A stretch of DNA of 64,000 nucleotides from positions 1-64,000 of the forward strand of contig NZ_FNZU01000015.1 in NCBI RefSeq assembly GCF_900109325.1, read 5' to 3'. The notes under the pieces are model-generated. The model saw only the letters and a program-made list of their open reading frames with translations. It did not search any database and was not told where the DNA came from. The stretch's first letter is position 1. Every line of letters begins with the position of its first letter. Both the position numbers and the translations under genes were made by a program. Shown here piece by piece: positions 16,060 through 24,496 of this stretch. This DNA comes from Alkalibacterium pelagium (lineage in GTDB: Bacteria > Bacillota > Bacilli > Lactobacillales > Carnobacteriaceae_A).

Positions 16060-16289
16060 GCTCTCATTATAACAGCACCAGTAAAAGTATCAATACAATA
16101 GAGTTAGAATAGTACTGAGCTTCCTGAACTCCACTATTTTGAAAATAGATTGAGTTCAAAAACTCTTACAAAAATAAACTCGACTAATCTATAATTGACT
16201 CCAGTTCAGCAGTCTGCTCAAGTTATAATCTCAACTCTATAGACAGAAAAGTCTAGTTCAGCACATAAATCTGCACTGAACTAGACTTT
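16060..16289. repeat. AGTTCAG...CTGAACT palindromes after the APH gene
   Basis: The gap contains degenerate copies (TTCCTGAACTCCACTATTTT near 16121, TGAGTTCAAAAACTC near 16151, CCAGTTCAGCAGTCTGC near 16201) and one strong hairpin at 16248-16289. They are the same family as the array at 21246-21655. Confidence 0.6.
16248..16289 (-). terminator. hairpin downstream of the UGT-type glycosyltransferase gene
   Basis: Arms AAAGTCTAGTTCAG/CTGAACTAGACTTT, nine bases after the stop of the minus-strand gene. A TTTT follows on that strand. It is also a member of the AGTTCAG palindrome family. Confidence 0.55.
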
Positions 16290-16298
16290 AGCAATAAC

Positions 16299-17489
16299 TT
16301 ATTTAGAATGCTTCCTCAGCATGTCCAGAATGGCTTTGCCTGCCTTTTCGTTCCCACCCAGTGCCTGCATAGTTTCTTTTTGATCAGCGGCTGCCTGCAG
16401 CAAGTCCTCGTCATCAAGCAGGTTCAAAACCGTTTCTCGAATCTCATCCGGCTCCGATTTTCTCAAGTTCATTTCTTTAGCCGTATTCAGTTCCTTAAGC
16501 TGCTCGGCTATCAGTGGCTGATCATTCAGAAACGGATGGACGACCATTGGCACACCGAAGTACAGACCTTCATTCACAGAATTCATTCCGCCGTGAGTAA
16601 TGAAAGCGTCCGTATGCTTCAGGACATCGACTTGCGGGACTTTTGAGTAAATATAAATGTTCTCTGAAACATGATCAAAATCCGACTCCTCAAAGTCATA
16701 ACCAACTGACAGGATAAGCGACGAATCTGAATCTGTGAACGCATCGATGCAGTTCTGATAGATTTTTTTCGCAAAACGTGGAAGCATGGAGCCCATTGCG
16801 ACGTAAATGATCGGCTGATCCATTTCATCGTAAGGCATGTCTGGGGTATCGTCAGACTGATCATCATCGATAGCCGGACCGACAAACAGGAAGTAGTCAT
16901 CAGGAAAGTCTTCTGATCGAGGCTGAAAGGACTTGGAGGTGTACACAATATTCAGATCCTGAATCCCTTCAGCCATTTCATCAAAGACATCAGTAGTGAC
17001 CATCATATCTTTCTTGTCTTCAAAGTACTTGACGAGCAGTTTATATAAAGGGTTCTTGTCATCCATGAAAGCTAACTGTGGCCCGCCAGTTTCTTTGATT
17101 GTATCGAGTACATCATGATTGAAGGCAAAAGTAGAAAACAGCCGGACAGTCGGAAGATCCAGCTCTTTGGACAGCTTGTACCCGAATATAAAGTAAGCTT
17201 CAAAAATCAGACAGTCATAATTGCCTGATTTACCCACTCGTTCAGCCGTCTTATAAGCCTGTTCGAACGCCTTGGCATACCGGTGAGGCTCTGACCACTC
17301 TGGATCATAGTCATCATAAGGAATATGTCTGGCACCGGATTCTATAATGAGGTCCTTGAAAGATGAATCGACTATATAATCAACAGTATGACCAGCCCCA
17401 GTCAAGTACTGAACCAACTGAGTCGTTGGATTGATATGCCCGCTGTACGGTAAATTTACGAATAAAAATTTGAATGATGTATCAGTCAA
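16299..17489 (-). CDS. GT1 (MGT/UGT superfamily) glycosyltransferase
   Basis: Macrolide-glycosyltransferase-like GT-B enzyme of 396 residues. The N-terminus FVNLPYSGHINPTTQL carries the catalytic-His motif (GHINP). The C-terminal donor-binding signature reads THGGMNSVNEGLYFGVP near 300-316. Family enzymes move a sugar from a UDP-sugar to small hydrophobic acceptors (macrolides, flavonoids, diacylglycerol). The acceptor here is unknown; inactivation of a drug or synthesis of a glycolipid are both possible. GGAGACTGATTCTGTTG precedes ATG 17489. Monocistronic, with a hairpin terminator at 16248-16289. Confidence 0.85.
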   Translation of the reverse strand: MTDTSFKFLFVNLPYSGHINPTTQLVQYLTGAGHTVDYIVDSSFKDLIIESGARHIPYDDYDPEWSEPHRYAKAFEQAYKTAERVGKSGNYDCLIFEAYFIFGYKLSKELDLPTVRLFSTFAFNHDVLDTIKETGGPQLAFMDDKNPLYKLLVKYFEDKKDMMVTTDVFDEMAEGIQDLNIVYTSKSFQPRSEDFPDDYFLFVGPAIDDDQSDDTPDMPYDEMDQPIIYVAMGSMLPRFAKKIYQNCIDAFTDSDSSLILSVGYDFEESDFDHVSENIYIYSKVPQVDVLKHTDAFITHGGMNSVNEGLYFGVPMVVHPFLNDQPLIAEQLKELNTAKEMNLRKSEPDEIRETVLNLLDDEDLLQAAADQKETMQALGGNEKAGKAILDMLRKHSK

Positions 17490-17790
17490 CAGAATCAGTC
17501 TCCTTAGTTTTCAATGGTATGAGAGTCATTGTGTTTAGCAACTTTTAATAAATAAAAGGATTATATCGTTGTAGGTAGTCTGAGCATATCAAAATTTTCA
17601 CTACTTATAAAAGAATACCCTCTAGTTTTCGGCTTACATATCTGTCCCGACATTGTATATGGCACAATTGGTTATATTCTGGTAAGCTTGTCGAGGAAGT
17701 TCATACTGGAATTATTTCGAAAACATTAAAGCTTAGATTGAAATTTCAACCTTACATATCGAGTAACAAACAAAGAAGGGAATTAGTAAC
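17490..17790. other. 301-bp divergent gap, promoters only
   Basis: Between the minus-strand glycosyltransferase and the plus-strand YihY gene. On the minus strand TTGCTA, 16 bp, TACCAT is a possible promoter for the glycosyltransferase. GAAATTTC near 17741 is a short palindrome. No coding capacity or array structure is seen. Confidence 0.4.
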
Positions 17791-18666
17791 ATGCGTCTCG
17801 ACAATATATTAGACCGTCTGCCCAAGGGAGACTGGGTCAAAGACATCTCGAACCGGGTGAGAGGCGGAGAAATCTGGCAGCACTCGGCCTTCGTCACATA
17901 CTACGTTCTGCTCACTACATTTCCTCTTATCGTAGGTATCATCAACTGGCTTCAGCAGCTGCAGCAGGAACTGACGGGTCTGGCCTGGTTCGTCTACCGG
18001 ATCGCACCGCAACCTCTAGCTGAACAGATCATTCAGGACATGATTCAGATTTATGAAAGCTCAAATGTCGGAATCCTTCTGGTCGCAACTGTTTCGACCA
18101 TCTGGACAGTAAGCTGGACCATGGCTTCGACTTTGATGGGGCTGAACCGGGCTTATGGCGTTAAGAACAGACACAACATTGTCGTGTTGAGAGTCCTGGC
18201 TTTCTTTCTGACGACTGCCTTTGCCATGTGGATCGCTTTTGTTGTATTCTTTATACAACATTCGACCGGTACAACTGCCGGAAGGTGGACACTGTTTGTG
18301 CCGCTCGCTTTTCTCACATTCTGTTTCTTATACTATTTTGTTCCAAATGTCGTGCAGCGATTCAGGAATGTCATACCCGGGGCGCTGTTTTCTACAGCTT
18401 CGCTACTGATTGCAATAATCGGTTACCGGCTCTTTATTAATCAGCTGCCGGAAGACTCGACTTTCTTTACACTGACGGGGAGTTTTATGGTCCTTCTGGC
18501 TTTACTGCAGAAACTGTCACTGGCCATTTTAGCCGGCGGATCCGTCAATGCGACATTCATGCAGATGATGGAAGGCGTCGTTGTTTCCAAGAACGAAAAC
18601 AGTAAATTCGTCATTGTTTTAAAGAAAATCGGATTGAATCGGCTGCTTGAAAGTGATAAGCATTAA
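17791..18666 (+). CDS. YihY/BrkB family inner-membrane protein
   Basis: Polytopic membrane protein of 291 residues with about six spans and the family's N-terminal pattern (HSAFVTYYVLLTTFPLIVG). Other features are the WTVSWTMASTLMGLNRAYG segment near 108-126 and the polar-flanked LFSTASLLIAIIGYRLF span. The family was once called ribonuclease BN, a misassignment; its true role (perhaps transport or virulence-associated serum resistance) is not settled. The start is ATG 17791 with AAGAAGGGA upstream. It stands alone. Confidence 0.85.
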   Translation: MRLDNILDRLPKGDWVKDISNRVRGGEIWQHSAFVTYYVLLTTFPLIVGIINWLQQLQQELTGLAWFVYRIAPQPLAEQIIQDMIQIYESSNVGILLVATVSTIWTVSWTMASTLMGLNRAYGVKNRHNIVVLRVLAFFLTTAFAMWIAFVVFFIQHSTGTTAGRWTLFVPLAFLTFCFLYYFVPNVVQRFRNVIPGALFSTASLLIAIIGYRLFINQLPEDSTFFTLTGSFMVLLALLQKLSLAILAGGSVNATFMQMMEGVVVSKNENSKFVIVLKKIGLNRLLESDKH

Positions 18667-18859
18667 AAAGTGGTGACTTGAGTTATTTGGCAACTGGAGT
18701 GAGTCGGTCTTTGCTGAACTGGGTCAAAAATTATGAGGCGCAAGCCGTCTCGTCTTAAATGCTTAAAGTAAAACAGATCCGTAGATAGTCTGTAATAGGA
18801 ACTGGAAAGCATCTAAGCCACACTTACGATCCTTCTGACACAGACTGAATAACCTAAAT

Positions 18860-18903
18860 AGGCCAGATAGTAACCTCAATAAAAGGAGCTATCTGGCCTT
18901 TTC
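18860..18903 (+). terminator. terminator between YihY and acyltransferase genes
   Basis: AGGCCAGATAG at 18860 pairs with CTATCTGGCCT at 18889-18899, followed by TTTT. The rest of the 307-bp gap (18667-18973) shows only the promoter at 18921-18948. Confidence 0.75.
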
Positions 18904-18920
18904 GACTTGAGGCAATTAAA

Positions 18921-18948
18921 TTGCTATTTCTAACCGTCTGAGTATACT
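18921..18948 (+). promoter_or_regulatory. promoter of the acyltransferase gene
   Basis: -35 TTGCTA, 16-bp spacer, -10 TATACT, 25 bp before ATG 18974. Confidence 0.6.
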
Positions 18949-18973
18949 TTTCTATGAAGGAGAGAAATGCACC

Positions 18974-19993
18974 ATGACAAAAAGAAATAACGCGATCGAT
19001 GTGTTGAAGGCTCTTGCGATCGTATCGGTCATCCTGATCCACGCCCTGCCTGACAGCAAACTCTATACTATACTCGCGCCTTACTATATCTGGCAGACCG
19101 TCCCAATGTTCATTATTCTGTTTGGATACAACTCAGCTCAGTCATTTATGAGAAAAGGCAATACCACACTAAAAGATACTATGACACTAGACTATATAAT
19201 GAATAAAGTTAAGCGTCTACTGGTACCGTTCGGGCTCATCTGGCTTTTACAAATCATTGTCCAGCTCACTTTCTATGACCGGGACCCCTCGCTGAGTCTA
19301 TTATTTTCTTTTGTAAGAGGGGGTTATGGGCCAGGCAGCTACTTTATACCAATGATCATACAGGCGTCACTACTGGTTCCTATCATTTATAGTGTGATGC
19401 GTGTTCATCCAACAAAATGGATGACTGCACTATTCTTCATCAGTCTCATGATAGACTTAGCTGCCTACCAGCTGGATATCAGTGGAAGCCTCTACCGGCT
19501 TCTGATTATCCGGCATATCTTTTCACTGACATTAGGGGTATGGCTAGGTCTGCTTAAGGGTAAAATCAAGCTTAAGTGGCTGATCGTGCCTGCGCTGTTC
19601 AGTTTCATCTACATCACAGCCGTGCATTATTTCAACTGGGGAATGATCATCGAAGAATACTGGCATAGTCAGCATGCACCGTCCTACTTTTACGTGCTGC
19701 TTCTGGTGATACTCGGGATGAAGGGGTTAAACCTTAATGGTGATTCCAGACTATCCCGTTTGTTCATTCTGACGGGTCAGGCCTCCTACCATATCTTTCT
19801 AGTGCAGATGCTGTACTTCTGGCTGATTCACGATCAGTTGACTAATCTACCAGAAGCAATTAGTTTAAGCCTGGCGCTCATCGTGCCGATCATTACTGGC
19901 TGGGGATACTATCTCTTGAATAAAAGAATAGCCTTCAAGCCGAAAAAACTGCCCCTGACCCCGCGACCGAAATACAAACGGAAAACCGCCTGA
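18974..19993 (+). CDS. acyltransferase 3 family membrane protein (OafA/YrhL-like)
   Basis: Integral membrane acyltransferase of 339 residues with about ten spans. The conserved catalytic His is H23 in VSVILIHALP within the first span, and the basic pocket follows at VKRLLVPFGL. Members O-acetylate extracellular polysaccharides or peptidoglycan by moving an acyl group across the membrane. The large polysaccharide locus begins 2 kb downstream, so capsule O-acetylation is plausible. The C-terminus is strongly basic (KPKKLPLTPRPKYKRK). GAAGGAGAGAAATGCACC precedes ATG 18974. Confidence 0.85.
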   Translation: MTKRNNAIDVLKALAIVSVILIHALPDSKLYTILAPYYIWQTVPMFIILFGYNSAQSFMRKGNTTLKDTMTLDYIMNKVKRLLVPFGLIWLLQIIVQLTFYDRDPSLSLLFSFVRGGYGPGSYFIPMIIQASLLVPIIYSVMRVHPTKWMTALFFISLMIDLAAYQLDISGSLYRLLIIRHIFSLTLGVWLGLLKGKIKLKWLIVPALFSFIYITAVHYFNWGMIIEEYWHSQHAPSYFYVLLLVILGMKGLNLNGDSRLSRLFILTGQASYHIFLVQMLYFWLIHDQLTNLPEAISLSLALIVPIITGWGYYLLNKRIAFKPKKLPLTPRPKYKRKTA

Positions 19994-20053
19994 TACTGCT
20001 CGCTCCCTTACTCATCAAGTAAGAAGGAAAGAGCCGTTTCAGGCGGTTCTTTT
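19984..20053. terminator. terminator between the acyltransferase gene and galE
   Basis: AACCGCCTGA, overlapping the acyltransferase stop, pairs perfectly with TCAGGCGGTT at 20039-20048, followed by CTTTTC. A smaller nested stem AAGAGCCG/CGGTTCTT is also present. It may serve both converging genes. Confidence 0.6.
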
Positions 20054-20062
20054 CATTATAGA

Positions 20063-21076
20063 TTAATCGACATACCCATTCGGATTTGTCTTCTGCCAGT
20101 TCCAGGAATCACGGCACATGTCTTCGATGCCGAATGACGCTTCCCAGCCAAGGGTATCCTTAGCTTTCGAGACATCGGCGTAACTTGTTCCGATATCACC
20201 AGGACGACGGTCGACCAGTTCATAAGGAATCTCGACAGCATTGGCTTTTTCAAAGGCATGAACAACATCCAGGACGGAATAGCCTTTCCCCGTGCCCAGA
20301 TTATAGGCATCGACGCCAGTGGTCTGAAGAACTTTTTCAAGCGCACGAATATGACCTTTTGCCAGATCGATGACGTGGATGTAATCACGGACACCAGTCC
20401 CGTCATGCGTATCGTAATCAGATCCGAATACAGACAGCTTCTCACGTTTCCCGACAGCGACCTGCGTGATGTAAGGCATCAGGTTATTTGGAATGTCATT
20501 AGGATCTTCACCGATTTTTCCGGTTGCATGCGCACCGATCGGATTGAAGTAGCGAAGCAGGGCAGCGCTCCAGTCTTCGTCAGCTACATACTGGTCCTGA
20601 ATGAACTGCTCGATGAACATCTTGGTCGTACCATATGGATTTGTCGTAGACAACGGCATATCCTCTGTAAAAGGCGCCTTGTTCGTCATGCCATAGACAG
20701 TCGCGCTTGAACTGAAGACCATTTTCTTCACAGCATATTCATTCATCAGTTCCATCAGGACAATCGTACCGTTCAAGTTGTTGTCGTAATACTTGAGCGG
20801 TTGAGCGACGGATTCACCGACCGCCTTGTAGCCCGCAAAATGAATGACGGCTTCGAGGTCGTGGGCTTCAAGGACTTCTTTCAGCGCACCTTTATTAGTA
20901 ATGTTGACTTCGTGGAAGACAGGGCGTGTTCCTGAAATCTCTTCGATACGGTCAATGACTGCCGGTTTAGAATTGGAATAATCATCGACAACGACCACAT
21001 CGTACCCTTCATTGATCAGTTCGATCACTGTGTGACTGCCAATATAGCCGGCACCGCCTGTAACTAGAATAGCCAT
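20063..21076 (-). CDS. galE: UDP-glucose 4-epimerase
   Basis: Extended SDR enzyme of 337 residues that interconverts UDP-glucose and UDP-galactose (or the GlcNAc/GalNAc forms) with bound NAD. The Rossmann motif GGAGYIG is at 7-13. The catalytic SSSAT is at 122-126 and Y148-x3-K152 in PYGTTK. The C-terminal RRPGDIGTSYAD is typical of GalE. It supplies activated galactose to the polysaccharide clusters that start 0.8 kb away on the other strand. Ribosome binding site GAAGGAGCG precedes ATG 21076; promoter at 21143-21151. Confidence 0.93.
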   Translation of the reverse strand: MAILVTGGAGYIGSHTVIELINEGYDVVVVDDYSNSKPAVIDRIEEISGTRPVFHEVNITNKGALKEVLEAHDLEAVIHFAGYKAVGESVAQPLKYYDNNLNGTIVLMELMNEYAVKKMVFSSSATVYGMTNKAPFTEDMPLSTTNPYGTTKMFIEQFIQDQYVADEDWSAALLRYFNPIGAHATGKIGEDPNDIPNNLMPYITQVAVGKREKLSVFGSDYDTHDGTGVRDYIHVIDLAKGHIRALEKVLQTTGVDAYNLGTGKGYSVLDVVHAFEKANAVEIPYELVDRRPGDIGTSYADVSKAKDTLGWEASFGIEDMCRDSWNWQKTNPNGYVD

Positions 21077-21142
21077 ATTTATTCGCTCCTTCAGTTGAAT
21101 AGTTAAGTTTAGTAAAATTTACCTCTTTGTTTACTCGTGTCT

Positions 21143-21151
21143 ATTGTACCA
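21143..21151 (-). promoter_or_regulatory. extended -10 promoter of galE
   Basis: The minus strand reads TGG-TACAAT, about 70 bp upstream of ATG 21076. No clear -35. Confidence 0.45.
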
Positions 21152-21208
21152 TACCCTGCGACCAGAACGCACTCGATTTCAGCATTTCTAAATATTCTGA
21201 GTAATGAA

Positions 21209-21761
21209 AATCTGGCCTGGCCAGATTATACATCATTGAAATAGAACAAGTGAAGTTCAGACGTCACTTGTCTTCTAAACTCCATCCTATCGCCTGCACA
21301 ATGTAGTTCAGCATCCAAATTCGACACTGAACTACATTCGCTTAGAAACGACTAGAGTTCAGTGCTGAAAGTTAGTACTGAACTTCATTCTACCTCACCG
21401 AAAATGCAGTTGAAAAGAAAGTACATTCCTGAACTAGACTTGGTACGCAGCAATAGAATAAAACATTAATATGAAAATCTGGCCCAGCCAGATTAAACCC
21501 CATTAGAATCCTTAAGGTGCAGTTCAGTGGACAATTAAAGTCTGAACTGCATTCTACCCTATACAGAACACAGTTTGTGCAATAAAAAAGGAGATGAACT
21601 TCACTCGATTCATATCCGATGCAGTTCAGCGCGCATAGTTAAGTCTGAACTGCATTCTACTCCATCCAGAATGCAGGTCGTCACTCAATTGACCAGTGAA
21701 CTCCATTCATCAATAAAAGCCAACCCAAAAAGATTAAAATGAAAATTTGGTAAGCCAAATT
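21209..21761. repeat. AATCTGG...CCAGATT palindromes (three copies)
   Basis: Copies at 21209-21227 (AATCTGGCC-T-GGCCAGATT, perfect), 21476-21494 (AATCTGGC-CCA-GCCAGATT) and 21744-21761 (AATTTGG-TAAG-CCAAATT). Each is preceded by ATGAAA and followed by TTAWA. The spacing is near-regular at about 267 bp. They bracket the AGTTCAG palindromes of the same gap. Confidence 0.75.
21246..21655. repeat. AGTTCAG...CTGAACT palindrome array upstream of the polysaccharide cluster
   Basis: The 844-bp gap 21077-21920 carries hairpins at 21246-21271 (ACAAGTGA/TCACTTGT), 21301-21337 (ATGTAGTTCAG/CTGAACTACAT), 21355-21385, 21518-21551 and 21619-21655 (ATGCAGTTCAG/CTGAACTGCAT). Each strong copy is followed by TTC. 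Loops are 15-17 bases and differ in sequence, while the arms change in pairs, so pairing is preserved. No open frame of substance exists in the gap. Confidence 0.8.
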
Positions 21762-21839
21762 ATACCGACCCTGCTTATTAAGTCAAAAGCTAAAAGATTA
21801 TTAAGAGTTAATGAAAAGTATGTGAAAGCTTGATCCTTA

Positions 21840-21848
21840 TGGTATAAT
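21840..21848 (+). promoter_or_regulatory. extended -10 promoter of the first polysaccharide cluster
   Basis: TGG-TATAAT, a perfect -10 with the TG extension, 73 bp upstream of ATG 21921. It is the last signal after the palindrome array. Confidence 0.65.
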
Positions 21849-21920
21849 GTCTCAAGATTGCTTTAACCCGTACACTAGCAACCTTGTATTCAAAACTACC
21901 TTATGAAAGGGTGCCATCTT

Positions 21921-22973
21921 ATGTTCGATGTTTCCATTATTATGCCGGTCTATAATGTAAAAGACCATCTGCCGCGGGCAATCGAATCGGCACTGGCTCA
22001 GAAAAAAGTCATCGGTGAAATCATTCTGGTGAACGACGGCTCGACAGACGGATCGAAAGAAATCTGTGAAGCTTATGCTGAAAAAGAGCCGCTACTGATC
22101 ACCGTCATCAATCAGGAAAACCAGGGATCTGGTCCGGCACGAAATGCAGGACTGAAACAAGCCAGCGGGAATTTCATCTACTTCGCTGATCCAGACGATT
22201 ATTTCAGTGACCGACTGCTTGCTGACAATCTGGCGCTCGTCAAAAAACGTGAAACAGACATTATTGTCTTCGGTTACACACAGGAAATAGCAGGCAGACT
22301 CGACACACGTGAAGTCAGACTGCCGAGACTGCCGCAGATGGATACACAGGAAGATTTCCGTAAGCATTTCAGGAACTTCTATCATTTCTCGCCGTATGCT
22401 CTATGGAATAAGCTGTACCGCAAGGAATTTCTAACAAAGAATAATATCAAGTTCACCAATCAGCGAGTGGGGCAGGACGCGCTCTTCAACATTGAAGTCT
22501 ACAAGTATCTGGAATCAGTGACCATCAATCGACGGGCCTACTATCATTATGTCACTCATCAGGGATCTGCAGTGAACCGCTATAGAGAAGACCGGTTCGA
22601 TCTTGAGCTGAACATTGCAAAATCATTCGAGTCACTCATGTTAGTATGGGAAGAAGCAGAAGAGTTCAAGGATCTGATTGCGGAAGAGTATTTCAATGTC
22701 ATTTATTTAGAAACTGCTAACCTTGTTCATCCGGACTGTCCGTTTACAACAGAAGAAAAAGTAGACTGGCTGACTGAACTGTGGAACGATATAGGAAAGA
22801 ATAAAATCGTTCCCGGAAAGAAAGACGAGAAGAATCCGTTCAGGTATGCTCTGCTTTATGAAATGAAGACGGGACACCACCGAAATGCGCTCTTCCTGAT
22901 GAAAACCAGGAATCAGGCTGCGGCTAAATATACAAAGCCTTTTACAAAAATCAAGTCATTTTTTAGAAACTAA
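21921..22973 (+). CDS. GT2 family glycosyltransferase
   Basis: Inverting GT-A glycosyltransferase of 350 residues, first gene of the 21.9-31.0 kb cluster. The family start FDVSIIMPVYNV leads to the nucleotide-binding VNDGSTDGS and the metal-binding DXD region FADPDDYF near residue 95. The C-terminal third is helical and unassigned; no membrane segment is evident, so it acts at the inner membrane face on lipid-linked sugar. Start ATG 21921 has GAAAGGGTG at good spacing; the in-frame ATG 21903 overlaps that site. Donor and acceptor unknown. Confidence 0.85.
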   Translation: MFDVSIIMPVYNVKDHLPRAIESALAQKKVIGEIILVNDGSTDGSKEICEAYAEKEPLLITVINQENQGSGPARNAGLKQASGNFIYFADPDDYFSDRLLADNLALVKKRETDIIVFGYTQEIAGRLDTREVRLPRLPQMDTQEDFRKHFRNFYHFSPYALWNKLYRKEFLTKNNIKFTNQRVGQDALFNIEVYKYLESVTINRRAYYHYVTHQGSAVNRYREDRFDLELNIAKSFESLMLVWEEAEEFKDLIAEEYFNVIYLETANLVHPDCPFTTEEKVDWLTELWNDIGKNKIVPGKKDEKNPFRYALLYEMKTGHHRNALFLMKTRNQAAAKYTKPFTKIKSFFRN

Positions 22974-23020
22974 TTACTAACACATCATAATTAACGCGCA
23001 CAGACAGGGGTTAATGCACT

Positions 23021-24448
23021 ATGTTCGATCAATTTAAAAAAGGCATCATATACACGGCAATGGGAAAATACTCCATTGTCATCGTGCAGTTCCTTGTACA
23101 AGCCGTTATCTCAAGGATATTGACGCCAGCCGAAGTCGGTATTGTTTCGGCGGTCAATATCTTTTTAGTGTTCTTTCAACTCCTGGCCGACTTCGGAATA
23201 GGCCCAGCCATCATACAGAATAAAGAGCTGACCCGAAAAGAAGTCAACTCGATTTTCTCATTCAGCTTATACATAGCGTTTGGATTAGGAATACTATTCG
23301 TATTACTCGGTTACCCGATGAGTTTGTTCTACGGCAATGAAGTATTTATTCCTATCAGTATGATACTGGCTGTAGCTGTCTTCTTCTATGGGGTTCTCGT
23401 TGTCCCTCAATCGCTTCTATTAAAAGAACAGAATTTTAAAGTGGTTAATTTGACAACGGTCACTGGTGCAATAGTGTCAGGTATCGTTTCAATCACCTTG
23501 GCTTTTTTAGGATTTAGCTATTATTCCATTATCATTGGAAATACAACCAAGGCTATCACACTATTTATTGTCTTCTATATTAAAACTGAATCAAAAATCA
23601 GCCTTAAATTTGAATGGGGACCGTTAAAAAAGATATACGCTTTTTCAAGGAATCAGTTTTTATTCAACTTTATCAATTATTTTTCAAGAAACCTGGACAA
23701 TCTTCTAATTGGGAGATACTTCTCTTCTAGTGCCTTGGCGTATTATGATAGAGCTTATCTCCTATCACTCTATCCGAATCAGGTCTTAACAAGCGTCGTC
23801 ACTTCAGTCATACATCCAATCTTATCGGATTATTCAAGTGAACTTGAGCGTATAAAAAGAGTCTATCTTGGAATAGCTAACTTGCTTGCCACCGTCGGCA
23901 TGCCGCTCTCAGTATTTCTCTATTTTACTGCTGAAGAAGCTATCCTCGTTCCTTTCGGTATGCAATGGGAAGGAAGTATCATGACTTTCCAGATCCTGGC
24001 ACTCTCAGTATGGATACAGATGATTATGTCCAGCACCGGAGGCATATTCCAGTCAGGCAACAGAACCGATCTATTATTGCTATCAGGCGTATTATCTACT
24101 ATCTTTAATGTGGCGGGAATAGTTACCGGTGTCATTATGGGACAGATCGAATACGTAGCAGCGTTCCTTGTCGTGTCATTCTCACTCAACTTCATTCAGG
24201 CGAACTATCTGATTATGATCAGACTGTTCAATGATAAGATGAGCACGTTCTTCAAAGTACTGATCAAGCCATTTATTCTGGCACTGATCCAGGCTGGTGT
24301 ATTCCTGCTTCTACCCGATCTGCCGTTCAATCTATTCATTAATTTAGTCATCAAAGGGCTTACCTTCGTCATTGCGTGGATTACCGGGCTCATTCTTACA
24401 GGAGAACTGAAACGACTCATTAAAGAAGTGAAACAATCCAGGGATTAG
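23021..24448 (+). CDS. Wzx-like polysaccharide flippase (MOP superfamily)
   Basis: Membrane protein of 475 residues with about 12-14 spans, of the oligosaccharide flippase/LPS WzxC type. It moves undecaprenyl-PP-linked repeat units to the outer face. The N-terminal GKYSIVIVQFLVQAVISRIL and ADFGIGPAIIQ segments are typical of the family. It lies between two GT2 genes and upstream of an initiating transferase and a polymerase, completing a Wzx/Wzy pathway. It is the only flippase gene seen in the window, although three polymerase-like genes occur. Confidence 0.85.
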   Translation: MFDQFKKGIIYTAMGKYSIVIVQFLVQAVISRILTPAEVGIVSAVNIFLVFFQLLADFGIGPAIIQNKELTRKEVNSIFSFSLYIAFGLGILFVLLGYPMSLFYGNEVFIPISMILAVAVFFYGVLVVPQSLLLKEQNFKVVNLTTVTGAIVSGIVSITLAFLGFSYYSIIIGNTTKAITLFIVFYIKTESKISLKFEWGPLKKIYAFSRNQFLFNFINYFSRNLDNLLIGRYFSSSALAYYDRAYLLSLYPNQVLTSVVTSVIHPILSDYSSELERIKRVYLGIANLLATVGMPLSVFLYFTAEEAILVPFGMQWEGSIMTFQILALSVWIQMIMSSTGGIFQSGNRTDLLLLSGVLSTIFNVAGIVTGVIMGQIEYVAAFLVVSFSLNFIQANYLIMIRLFNDKMSTFFKVLIKPFILALIQAGVFLLLPDLPFNLFINLVIKGLTFVIAWITGLILTGELKRLIKEVKQSRD

Positions 24449-24496
24449 AAGAAACACCTTAATATACGATATCAACAAATAAAGGAGCTGCCGCAC

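Noticed and set aside
16299-17489. Calling the GT1 gene a macrolide-inactivating enzyme
   Set aside because: The MGT/UGT superfamily signature does not define the acceptor and there is no drug-resistance context.
17791-18666. Ribonuclease BN annotation for the YihY gene
   Set aside because: The old name is a known misassignment. The protein is a polytopic membrane protein with no nuclease motif.
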